64,000 nucleotides of DNA, from NCBI GenBank assembly GCA_918244965.1, contig CAKJYC010000043.1, forward strand, positions 24,248 through 88,247. Direction: 5' to 3'. The stretch is from Clostridiales bacterium. Lineage in GTDB: Bacteria; Bacillota; Clostridia; Christensenellales; CAG-138. Below, in pieces: positions 17,873-26,141 of the stretch. A model generated the notes under the pieces. It had not been told where the DNA came from. It ran no database searches and saw nothing but the letters and a program-made list of their open reading frames with translations. Within the stretch, counting starts at the first letter, position 1; each line of letters begins with the position of its first letter. The position numbers were made by a program, and so were the translations under genes.

Positions 17873-18916
17873 ATGCGCGGATTTGACTATTCGTTTTTGC
17901 AGAATAAAGCATGGGATAACGAGATCGTAAACTACCTGTCGCAGATCCATGAGCTGAAGGGCGGACAATCCGTGTACCTCAAAAACCAGCCGGATGCGCT
18001 TGAAAAACTCGTGGAGATCGCAAAGGTGCAGAGTACGGAATCGTCGAACGCGATCGAGGGCATCCGTACGACGGAAACGCGCCTGCGTCAGCTGATGCGT
18101 GAAAAAACAACGCCGAAAAGCCGCGACGAAAAGGAGATCGCGGGCTATCGCGACGCGCTGAACACCGTGCATGAGAACTTCGACTGCATCCCGCTGACCC
18201 CGAACTACATTCTGCAGCTGCACAAGATCCTGTTCCAATATACCGACAGCGCGTTCGGCGGGTCGTTCAAGAACGTGCAGAACTACATCAGCGCGACGAC
18301 GGCGGACGGAACCGCCTTTACGCTGTTCACGCCGCTTGCGCCGTATGAGACGCCGGACGCTGTGCGCGCGCTTTGCGACGCCTATAACCGCGCCGTCGGC
18401 GAGGGCAAAACCGACGCGCTGCTGCTGATTCCCTGCTTTATCCATGACTTCCTGTGCATCCATCCTTTTCTCGACGGCAACGGCAGACTGTCGCGGCTTC
18501 TCACGACGCTCCTGCTGTATCGCAGCGGCTATGCGATCGGGCGCTATATCTCGCTTGAAGCAAAGATCGCCGGGACGAAGGAAGCGTATTACGACGCGCT
18601 CGAAGCGTCGCAAACCGGCTGGCACGAGGGCAGCGACGATCCGACGCCGTTTATCAAGTATCTGCTCGGCACGTTCGTTGCAGCATACCGGGACTTCGAG
18701 GATCGCATCGCGCTCGCTGCGCCGTCGTCGCTGGACACTGTCCGCAATGCGGTGAAAACGCGGATCGGCAGGTTCACGAAGGCCGAGATCGCCGAACTCT
18801 GCACGTCCATGAGCGCGACGTCCGTGGAGCGGCATCTGCGAGCGCTGTGCGCATCCGGCGAGATCGAAAAGCGCGGCGGCGGGCGCTCGTCGTATTATCT
18901 CCGCAGGGGACTTTGA
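17873..18916 (+). CDS. Fic family protein with C-terminal winged-helix-like region
   Basis: Fic motif HPFLDGNGRLSR; N-terminal inhibitory-type motif SSNAIEG; C-terminal FTKAEIAELCTSMSATSVERHLRALCASGEIEKRGGGRSSYYLRR. Confidence 0.92.
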   Translation: MRGFDYSFLQNKAWDNEIVNYLSQIHELKGGQSVYLKNQPDALEKLVEIAKVQSTESSNAIEGIRTTETRLRQLMREKTTPKSRDEKEIAGYRDALNTVHENFDCIPLTPNYILQLHKILFQYTDSAFGGSFKNVQNYISATTADGTAFTLFTPLAPYETPDAVRALCDAYNRAVGEGKTDALLLIPCFIHDFLCIHPFLDGNGRLSRLLTTLLLYRSGYAIGRYISLEAKIAGTKEAYYDALEASQTGWHEGSDDPTPFIKYLLGTFVAAYRDFEDRIALAAPSSLDTVRNAVKTRIGRFTKAEIAELCTSMSATSVERHLRALCASGEIEKRGGGRSSYYLRRGL

Positions 18917-18945
18917 CGGACCACGCACCCAAGAAGGAGGGAACC

Positions 18946-19473
18946 ATGATCGTTCTGCTCACCGGCGCGTCGCATACGGGCAAGACCGTACTGGCGCAGC
19001 GCCTTTTGGAAAAAACGAAAATCCCGTACCTGTCGATCGACCATCTCAAGATGGGCCTGATCCGAAGCGGCCGGACCGCGCTGACGCCGGAGGACGACGA
19101 CGCGCTGACGGACGAGCTTTGGCCGATCGTGCGCGAGATCATCAAGACCGCGATCGAAAACCGGCAGAGTCTGATCGTCGAGGGCTGCTATGTGCCGTTC
19201 GACTGGCGGAAGGACTTTGACGGACCGTATCTTTCGTCGATCCGCTTCCTGTGCCTTGCGATGACGGACGCGTATATCGACGCGCATTTTGACGCGATCG
19301 GATCTCATGCCTCCGACGTCGAACATCGCCTGGACGATTCCGATCTGACGCCAGACCGGCTGAAGGCGGACAATCGCCGCATGATCGAAGGCTTCCGAGC
19401 CGCAGGCGAGAAGGTCACGCTGATCGACGCCGACTGGGAACAGACGGCAGCGGCGCTGATTTGTAATCAGTGA
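18946..19473 (+). CDS. P-loop kinase/ATPase (AAA or nucleotide-kinase-like)
   Basis: MIVLLTGASHTGKTVLAQRLL Walker A; AAGGAGGG RBS. Confidence 0.75.
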   Translation: MIVLLTGASHTGKTVLAQRLLEKTKIPYLSIDHLKMGLIRSGRTALTPEDDDALTDELWPIVREIIKTAIENRQSLIVEGCYVPFDWRKDFDGPYLSSIRFLCLAMTDAYIDAHFDAIGSHASDVEHRLDDSDLTPDRLKADNRRMIEGFRAAGEKVTLIDADWEQTAAALICNQ

Positions 19474-19496
19474 TACCGGAAAAGGAGGGAAGTACC

Positions 19497-20159
19497 GTGA
19501 ACTACCGCGTCATCGACCGGGAAACCTATTACAGAAAGGATGCATTCCGTCATTTTTCGGAGGACTGCAAGTGCTCCGTGTCCATGACGGCGCGCGTCGA
19601 CGTGACGGAGCTGGCGGCCTGTTCCAAGCGGACCGGCACGAAGTTTTATCTGAATTTCCTGTACCTGCTGTCGAGAGCGCTGAATTCGCGCGACGATTAC
19701 AGGATGGGCTACTTTTACCAAACGGACGAGCTGGTTTGCTACGACGTGATCCACCCGATGCAGTATGTGTTTTCGGAGGACACCGAGACGTGTACGCCGG
19801 TCTATTCCGTGTACGACGCGGATTATCCGACATTCTATCGCAACGCCCTCAAGGACATGGAGCAGGCGAAGCGGGGAAAAACGTCCGGGCTGCACGACGA
19901 TGCGCATCCGAACTGGTTTGACGCGTCCTATCTCCCGTGGGTCAGTTACGACGCGCTGCACCTCGAACTGCCGGACGGTTATTTGTACCTTGCCCCGATC
20001 GTCAACTGGGGCAGATACCGCGAGGAGAACGGAAGGCTGATGATGCCGGTGACGGTGCGGCTGAATCACGCGGTCGCGGACGGGTTCCTGCTCGCAAACG
20101 TGTTCCGCCTGCTCGAAAAAGAGATCGCCGCGTTCGTGAACGGCGGCAAAAACGACTGA
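19497..20159 (+). CDS. Chloramphenicol acetyltransferase family protein (CAT-like)
   Basis: GTG start after AAGGAGGG; catalytic-type motif LNHAVADGFLLANVF; overall CAT-type length and pattern. Confidence 0.8.
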   Translation: MNYRVIDRETYYRKDAFRHFSEDCKCSVSMTARVDVTELAACSKRTGTKFYLNFLYLLSRALNSRDDYRMGYFYQTDELVCYDVIHPMQYVFSEDTETCTPVYSVYDADYPTFYRNALKDMEQAKRGKTSGLHDDAHPNWFDASYLPWVSYDALHLELPDGYLYLAPIVNWGRYREENGRLMMPVTVRLNHAVADGFLLANVFRLLEKEIAAFVNGGKND

Positions 20160-20261
20160 AAACGCACTCTACTGTGGGTTGAGTTCTCCCCACTCAACCG
20201 CCGGTGTGTCGGTTTTTGTGAAAAATCCCGTACAATGGATCGTGAAAGGAGGACTTGAACA

Positions 20262-20882
20262 ATGGATCAGGTCAGGATCGGCAGATTCATCGCCGAAAAG
20301 CGAAAGGAGCAGGGGCTCACGCAGGCGCAGCTTGCGGAAGCGCTCGGCATCACCGACCGCGCGGTATCGAAATGGGAGACCGGAAAATCGCTGCCGGACG
20401 CGTCGATCATGCTGGAGCTTTGCAGTCTCTTAAAGATCACAGTCAACGATTTATTGAACGGGGAGGTCGTCACAGTGGAAAAGTACAATGAAACAATGGA
20501 GAGGAATCTCCTGGAAATGGTAAAGCAAAAGGAGCAAAAGGACCGGCAGCTTTTGCGGATGGAGATCGTGATCGGCATCGTGTCCATCCTGTTTCTGTTC
20601 GCGATGATCGTGGTCGGCGCGGTGCTGATGAAGCTCGAACAGCCGAAATGGATCTTCTTCCTGCTGTTCGGGATCGGACTTGCGCAGTTTCTTGTCTGCA
20701 TGATGTTTGCGCTGCGCATCGAGCAGACCGCGGGCTACTATGAATGCGCGGAGTGCGGCCATCGCCATGTGCCGTCCTTTGCCGCGGTGACCTTTGCGAT
20801 GCATGTCAACCGCACGCGCTATCTGAAATGCCCCGTCTGCGGCAAGCGCAGCTGGCAGAAGAAGGTTTTGTCCAAGGAATAA
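20262..20882 (+). CDS. XRE-family HTH regulator with TM helices and zinc-ribbon tail
   Basis: IGRFIAEKRKEQGLTQAQLAEALGITDRAVSKWETGKSLPD; two TM helices; CAECGH...CPVCGK. Confidence 0.88.
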   Translation: MDQVRIGRFIAEKRKEQGLTQAQLAEALGITDRAVSKWETGKSLPDASIMLELCSLLKITVNDLLNGEVVTVEKYNETMERNLLEMVKQKEQKDRQLLRMEIVIGIVSILFLFAMIVVGAVLMKLEQPKWIFFLLFGIGLAQFLVCMMFALRIEQTAGYYECAECGHRHVPSFAAVTFAMHVNRTRYLKCPVCGKRSWQKKVLSKE

Positions 20883-20888
20883 GGCGTA

Positions 20889-20957
20889 CTGAGCCGTACA
20901 GGCGACGAAGGATCCTTGAAAAGCATGTGCCTTCAGATCCTTCGCCTGACGGCTCAG
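20889..20957. repeat. Long imperfect inverted repeat, possible dispersed intergenic element
   Basis: CTGAGCCGTACAGGCGACGAAGGATC ... GATCCTTCGCCTGACGGCTCAG. Confidence 0.6.
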
Positions 20958-20976
20958 AATGATACTGCAGTCTGCG

Positions 20977-21007
20977 CCGCCCCTTTCCGGGGCGGTTTTC
21001 ATTTTTT
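20977..21007 (+). terminator. Intrinsic terminator
   Basis: CCGCCCC TTTCC GGGGCGG TTTTCATTTTTT. Confidence 0.75.
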
Positions 21008-21117
21008 GGCAGACGCGTGCATCCGATAAAATCCGTGCTTCGTCTTGTTTTTCGGGAGAAAACCTGATATTATATTACAAATGAACAGATTTCAGGCGTT
21101 TGCAAGGAGCGAAAGCC

Positions 21118-22317
21118 GTGCGCATGCAGGAAACGGACAACAGATATCCCGAATATGCCGAGCCGTATGAACCGGTCAAGGGACGAAAGCGGTACAGAAA
21201 GCTGACCTCGCCCGCCGGTCTGCTGCTTGCTGCGGCCGTTGCCGTCCTGATCGTGCTGGCTGTTGTTTCGGGACAGAAGCCGCCGCAGCAGGAGGCCGGG
21301 ATCACCGTGCCTTCGCCGGAACCGACGGCGGAACCGACAGCGGAACCGACGGCCGCGCCTGTTGCGGAGCTGACGCCGGAACCGACGGCGGAGCCGACCT
21401 TGGAACCGACGCCCGCGCCGACGCCGGAACCGACGGCAGAGCCCACACCGGAGCCGACCGAAGAGCCGACGCCCGCACCGACGCCGGAGCCTACGCCCGA
21501 ACCGACGCCCGAACCGACGCCCGCGCCGACGCCGAAGCCGACAAAGAAGCCGACGCCGAAGCCTACGCCGACGCCTACGCCGACGCCCGACGCTTCGCTG
21601 GTCAAGCCGACGCTGTCGTTCTCGCATCTGTGGTACTGGGGAGAATTCAACGATACGCACGGACTGCGGCTCTTTGAGCTGGCGTACGCGGTCGAGCCGA
21701 ACGACGGGACGGAGATCTCCGTCGATGCGAGGATCTATTACGGCAGCGAGGAATACGCATGGACGGACCTCACGAGCACGGGCAGCGTCCGCCTGAGACG
21801 CAGCACGGGCGGCGCGTATTTCTACAACAGCGTCTATCGTTGGACGCCGGAGTTCGTGCTTCGCTACAAGCTCGGCGGCGTCGAGAATACGGAAACGCTC
21901 ACTTTCCCGGCGATGGAGCCGACCGGCTTCCGGCCGCGCTTCCGGCTGACCTATGCAAGCGGCTCCGTCACAGCCACGCTGACCGCGCAAAGCGGCGACC
22001 CGTTTACCTACAGCGCGTCCGGGATCACAGGCGTAAAGATCGCTTGGTACGAAAAAGCCGGGGAACACGGATGGAATTACTGCGGCAGCGACACGATCTG
22101 GCCGGGAACGGGCTCTATGGAGACGGTCACGCCCGGCGTCGTATACCGCCTGAACGCGGATCTGTCTTCGCTGACCCCACCTGCCGGCGCGACACATTTC
22201 ATGATCGACTTCAGCTGCGGCAGCTACACCGGTTCGGACGGATCCCATGTCTACACGTCCGACATCGGCGCCGAAACCAGCGATTCCTTCCATCCCATTG
22301 CCGAACTAACACCCTAA
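21118..22317 (+). CDS. Membrane-anchored protein with long PT-repeat linker and external beta domain
   Basis: GTG start after [26 protein letters not shown]; ([16 protein letters not shown])n tract; C-terminal domain. Confidence 0.75.
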   Translation: MRMQETDNRYPEYAEPYEPVKGRKRYRKLTSPAGLLLAAAVAVLIVLAVVSGQKPPQQEAGITVPSPEPTAEPTAEPTAAPVAELTPEPTAEPTLEPTPAPTPEPTAEPTPEPTEEPTPAPTPEPTPEPTPEPTPAPTPKPTKKPTPKPTPTPTPTPDASLVKPTLSFSHLWYWGEFNDTHGLRLFELAYAVEPNDGTEISVDARIYYGSEEYAWTDLTSTGSVRLRRSTGGAYFYNSVYRWTPEFVLRYKLGGVENTETLTFPAMEPTGFRPRFRLTYASGSVTATLTAQSGDPFTYSASGITGVKIAWYEKAGEHGWNYCGSDTIWPGTGSMETVTPGVVYRLNADLSSLTPPAGATHFMIDFSCGSYTGSDGSHVYTSDIGAETSDSFHPIAELTP

Positions 22318-22333
22318 GGAGGTTTGACGTCCT

Positions 22334-23281
22334 ATGAAAAACACGGAGAACAAGAAAACGAAAAAACGGATCGGAAGCATCATCGGCGCGGTGATCGCGC
22401 TGATCCTGACGATCTGGCTGCTCAATCCGCAGTGGCTCCCGGTTTCCGCCGAAACGAAGGAGGCTGTGGCCGAGCTGGAGAAGGAGCATTTTCTGATCAA
22501 GGGCAGCGGGCAGGTGACGCTTGCGCATTTTCTGACGCTGCTGCTGGTCGTCTGCGGACTGTGGGTCCTCTATTTCGTCGTGAAGCTGATCCTGACGGCC
22601 ATCGCCCGCAAGAGCAGCAAGGCGCGGACGATCCTGACCCTGATCATCGGCATTCTGCGGTATCTCTTTGTGATCGTCGGCGTGGTCTGGGGGCTCAGTA
22701 TCCTCGGCGTCAACGCGGCCGCCGTGCTCGCAGGGCTGGGGATCCTCGGCCTGATCCTCGGCTTCGGCGCGCAGAGCCTGATCGAAGACGTGATCACCGG
22801 TCTGTTCATCATCTTTGAGGGAAAATACGCAATCGGCGATATCATCATCTTGGACGATTTCCGCGGCACGGTCAGGGACATCGGCGTGCGGACGACGACC
22901 ATCGAGGATGCCGGAAAGAACCTGAAGGTGGTCAACAACTCCGATATCCGCAACTTCCAGAACCGCTCCCGCAATACGTCCATCGCAGCCTGCGAGGTGA
23001 GCGTGTCCTACGACACCGATCTTTTGAAGCTCGAACAGATCCTGAGCGAGAGCCTGCCGCAGATGCTGGAGGCGCATCCGGACCTGTACCTTGCAAGACC
23101 GCGCTATCTGGGCGTCACGCAGCTGGCCGACAGCGGCGTGAACATCAAGCTGGTCGTCGATACCACGGAGGAGAACGTTTTTGCCGCGCAGCGTATGCTG
23201 ACAAGGGACGTCCGCGTTCTCTTTGCCGAGAAGGGGATCGAGATCCCGTTCCCGCAGGTCGTCGTGCATCAGGGCAGCTGA
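22334..23281 (+). CDS. MscS-family mechanosensitive ion channel
   Basis: VLAGLGILGLILGFGAQSLIEDVITGLFIIFEGKYAIGDIIIL...GTVRDIGVRTTTI. Confidence 0.93.
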   Translation: MKNTENKKTKKRIGSIIGAVIALILTIWLLNPQWLPVSAETKEAVAELEKEHFLIKGSGQVTLAHFLTLLLVVCGLWVLYFVVKLILTAIARKSSKARTILTLIIGILRYLFVIVGVVWGLSILGVNAAAVLAGLGILGLILGFGAQSLIEDVITGLFIIFEGKYAIGDIIILDDFRGTVRDIGVRTTTIEDAGKNLKVVNNSDIRNFQNRSRNTSIAACEVSVSYDTDLLKLEQILSESLPQMLEAHPDLYLARPRYLGVTQLADSGVNIKLVVDTTEENVFAAQRMLTRDVRVLFAEKGIEIPFPQVVVHQGS

Positions 23282-23300
23282 AACCTTTTGCAACAGCCTG

Positions 23301-23324
23301 AACCGCTCCGTCCGGGGCGGTTTT
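23301..23324 (+). terminator. Intrinsic terminator
   Basis: AACCGCTCC GTCC GGGGCGGTT TT. Confidence 0.65.
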
Positions 23325-23327
23325 CTG

Positions 23328-23356
23328 TTGTCAAGCGAGCGGAACTGTGGTATACT
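23328..23356 (+). promoter_or_regulatory. Sigma-70-type promoter
   Basis: TTGTCA-17 nt-TATACT. Confidence 0.7.
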
Positions 23357-23382
23357 GTAGTATCGAATCCGGGAGGAATGCC

Positions 23383-23863
23383 ATGAGACTGGTACCGTTT
23401 CAAAAGGGCGACAAGGCGCGGTATGAAGCGTTGGTGTTCAACGAAGAAGCGATGCGTAAAAAACTACGGCAGGACGTTTACCGAAGCGGAAGCGGGACAG
23501 CTGTTTTCGGCGATGCTCGAAGCGAACGCCGAGGATAGCGTCACAGGTTTTTATAAGGTCTTCGTTCCCGCTGCGCACGGCGAGACGTATATCGGCATGG
23601 GCGCGCTGAATCCGAACGACGGCGTCTTTGAGATCGAATACATGCTGCTGCCTCAATACTGGAACCGCGGATACGGCACGGCGCTTGTCGAAACGCTCCT
23701 TTCCATGGCGAAGGCTTCCGGATTGTGCCGAACGGTCGAGGCGATCACGGACCCGGACAATATCTATTCAAAGCGGATCCTCGTGCACGCAGGGTTCGCC
23801 CCGGTGAAACAGTTTGTCAACGACGACGGGGAGCCTGCACAGCTGTACCGGAAAGAGCTTTGA
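23383..23863 (+). pseudogene. GNAT acetyltransferase interrupted by a +1 frameshift at an A6 run
   Basis: MRLVPFQKGDKARYEALVFNEEAMRKK in frame 1 continues as NYGRTFTEAEAGQLFSAMLEA...GNAT core in the next frame; the switch falls at AAAAAA (23458-23463). Confidence 0.7.
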
Positions 23864-23879
23864 AGGAGGAAAGGACCCG

Positions 23880-24401
23880 ATGAAGCTGATCAGACCGACC
23901 ATTGCATACGACAAACAAATCCAAGCCTTCCGAAACGAATTCTGTCATCCGGGCATGTCCATGGACGGCGGCGGGTCTTTGATCCGGTATCCGGATACGC
24001 GCGACTGGCTGGAGTTGGTGGAGCGGTACAGCAGCCCGAAGACCGTGCCCGAAGGACGCGCGGTCGCCACGCAGCTGATGTATCTTCGCGAAGAGGATCA
24101 AACGATCGTCGGCGTGCTGCAGATCCGGCACGCGCTGGTCACGGAGGAGCTGCGGCGATACAGCGGCCACATCGGGTATTCGGTCGCGCCGAGCGAACGG
24201 CGCAAGGGCTACGCGGCCGCTATGCTGAACGCGGCGCTGCCCGTCTGCAGGACGATCGGGCTCGACCGGGTGCTGATCACCTGCACGCGCGAAAACGAAG
24301 GAAGCCGCAGGACCATTCTCAAAAACGGCGGCGTGTACGAGTCGACCGTTTATCAACCCGAACGCGACCGGTATCTCGAACGGTATTGGATCGAACTGTA
24401 A
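23880..24401 (+). CDS. GNAT family N-acetyltransferase
   Basis: GHIGYSVAPSERRKGYAAAMLNAALPVCRTIGLDRVLITCTRENEGSRRTILKNGG. Confidence 0.92.
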   Translation: MKLIRPTIAYDKQIQAFRNEFCHPGMSMDGGGSLIRYPDTRDWLELVERYSSPKTVPEGRAVATQLMYLREEDQTIVGVLQIRHALVTEELRRYSGHIGYSVAPSERRKGYAAAMLNAALPVCRTIGLDRVLITCTRENEGSRRTILKNGGVYESTVYQPERDRYLERYWIEL

Positions 24402-24413
24402 AGGAGACATCCC

Positions 24414-24758
24414 ATGGAACGCATCATCTGGCTTGTGCTCATGATCCCGCTTGCCGCGCTGTTTACCGGGCTCGGCGTCTATGCGTGGACGCGCAAAAAG
24501 CCCATGTGGTTCTGGTCGGGCAGCACGGTCGACGAGCGCGACATCACCGACGTGCGCGCCTACAACCGCGCGAACGGGATCATGTGGCTCTGCTATTCCG
24601 CGGTGTTCTGGATCAGCACGGTCGTCGGCGTGTTTCGGATGGGGGCGGCGGGGATCGTGCTGGCGGTCGGCTGCCTTGCGGGGATCCCGGCGCTGATCGT
24701 CGCGTACCGGAGAATTTACAGCAAGTATAAAGTGCAGGAAGAAGGAGGCAAACCATGA
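24414..24758 (+). CDS. Small membrane protein
   Basis: 114 aa with three hydrophobic helices; GGAGA upstream; overlaps next start. Confidence 0.7.
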   Translation: MERIIWLVLMIPLAALFTGLGVYAWTRKKPMWFWSGSTVDERDITDVRAYNRANGIMWLCYSAVFWISTVVGVFRMGAAGIVLAVGCLAGIPALIVAYRRIYSKYKVQEEGGKP

Positions 24759-25045
24759 TCGTATTGAACGTGACGTACAAATGCAAGCCGGACATGCGCG
24801 AGGCGTTTCTGGAGGCGATCCTTCAAGAAGGGATCGACGTCGCCTGCCGCGCCGAGGACGGCTGTCAAAAGTATGACTACTATCTGCCGTTCGACGGCGG
24901 CGACGAGCTGCTGCTGGTCGAGCACTGGCGCGACGCCGACGCGCTTTCGGCGCACGCGAAGCAGCCGCATTATCAGCGGCTCGGCGAACTGAAGGGCGCG
25001 TATGTCAACGAAACGGTCGTCGAGAAGTACGCGCCGCTGGGGTAA
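24755..25045 (+). CDS. Antibiotic biosynthesis monooxygenase (ABM)-domain protein
   Basis: MIVLNVTYKCKPDMREAFLEAI...GCQKYDYYLPFDGGDELLLVEHWRDADALSAHAKQPHY. Confidence 0.85.
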   Translation: MIVLNVTYKCKPDMREAFLEAILQEGIDVACRAEDGCQKYDYYLPFDGGDELLLVEHWRDADALSAHAKQPHYQRLGELKGAYVNETVVEKYAPLG

Positions 25046-25049
25046 GGAC

Positions 25050-26087
25050 ATGGACGAGCTGTATCTTGAACTGCAGGACGGGGAGTGGCCCTATGCGGGC
25101 GACGATCACGACCGGCTGATCGTCCGCGCGATCGTGACGGACGGCGCGGGCGGCTTTTATTTCATGCGCGTCGAGCGAAACGACGACTTCGGCCGCGCGA
25201 CGCTGATCGAAACGTCGGGCGGCGGCGTGGAGCCGGGCGAGGACCTTGAAACCGCGATCCGGCGCGAGCTGAAAGAGGAGCTGGGCGCCGAAGTGGATAT
25301 TCTTTGCAAAATCGGCGTCGTCAGCGATCACTACAACCTGATCCGTCGGCACAACATCAACCATTTTTTCCTGTGCCGTGTCAGATCCTTCGGCGAGACG
25401 CACATGACCGACGACGAGATCCACGCGTTCCACCTCCGGCGGATGCGTCTGACGTATGACGAAGCGCTCAAAGAGTATGAACGCTGCGCGTGCACGCCGC
25501 TCGGCCGGCTGATCAAAAACCGCGAGCTTCCGATCCTCTTGCGCGCGCAGGAACTGCTGACGCAGACGGCGCTTCTGGAGATCACGCGGTTCGCCGATCT
25601 TGACGCGCGCAGGCTGATGGACGTGTACGCCGAGAGCAATTTTGAGAACACGGCATATTTCTATCCGGACGAAACGGACAAGGCGGCGGCAACGCGAAAG
25701 GTCGAGGAGAGATTTCTCGCATTTCTGGAGAACGAGTTTTACCGAAAGCCCGGCGCGGCGTACTGGGTGCTCGAACGCGGCGGCGAATGGGTCAGCGCAT
25801 GCCGCACCAACCGGATCGAGGACGGGCTGTACTATCTCGAAGCGCTCGAAACGCGGCCGGACTGCCGCAGACGGGGGTATGCGGCCGCGCTTCTCAACGG
25901 CGTGCTGGACACGCTGAAGCGGCGCGGGCCGTTCCGGCTTTGCGACTGCGTCGGCAAGAAAAACGAGGCGTCGCTGCAAACGCACGCCGCATGCGGCTTC
26001 CGGATCGTCTCCGGGCAGGGGTTCGATTACCTTTGCGGCGAGGCGGACGATCGTAATTACGGGCTGGAATACCGGTATGATATGTAA
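25050..26087 (+). CDS. Nudix hydrolase-GNAT fusion
   Basis: Nudix box GGGVEPGEDLETAIRRELKEELGAEVD; C-terminal GNAT (LETRPDCRRRGYAAALLNGVLDTL). Confidence 0.85.
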   Translation: MDELYLELQDGEWPYAGDDHDRLIVRAIVTDGAGGFYFMRVERNDDFGRATLIETSGGGVEPGEDLETAIRRELKEELGAEVDILCKIGVVSDHYNLIRRHNINHFFLCRVRSFGETHMTDDEIHAFHLRRMRLTYDEALKEYERCACTPLGRLIKNRELPILLRAQELLTQTALLEITRFADLDARRLMDVYAESNFENTAYFYPDETDKAAATRKVEERFLAFLENEFYRKPGAAYWVLERGGEWVSACRTNRIEDGLYYLEALETRPDCRRRGYAAALLNGVLDTLKRRGPFRLCDCVGKKNEASLQTHAACGFRIVSGQGFDYLCGEADDRNYGLEYRYDM

Positions 26088-26095
26088 CGGAGCAT

Positions 26096-26129
26096 GAAAA
26101 AAGCGGGAGGGCAATCGCTCTCCCGCTTT
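26096..26129. terminator. Bidirectional terminator
   Basis: AAAAAAGCGGGAG...CTCCCGCTTT between convergent genes. Confidence 0.7.
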
Positions 26130-26141
26130 GCGTTATCGTCC

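Noticed and set aside
20177-20199. GGTTGAGT...ACTCAACC hairpin as terminator
   Set aside because: Real palindrome but no adjacent T-run; function not supported.
21310-21600. Short-period repeats that could resemble a CRISPR array
   Set aside because: Period is 9-18 nt, in frame and encodes EPTPEPT; no spacers.
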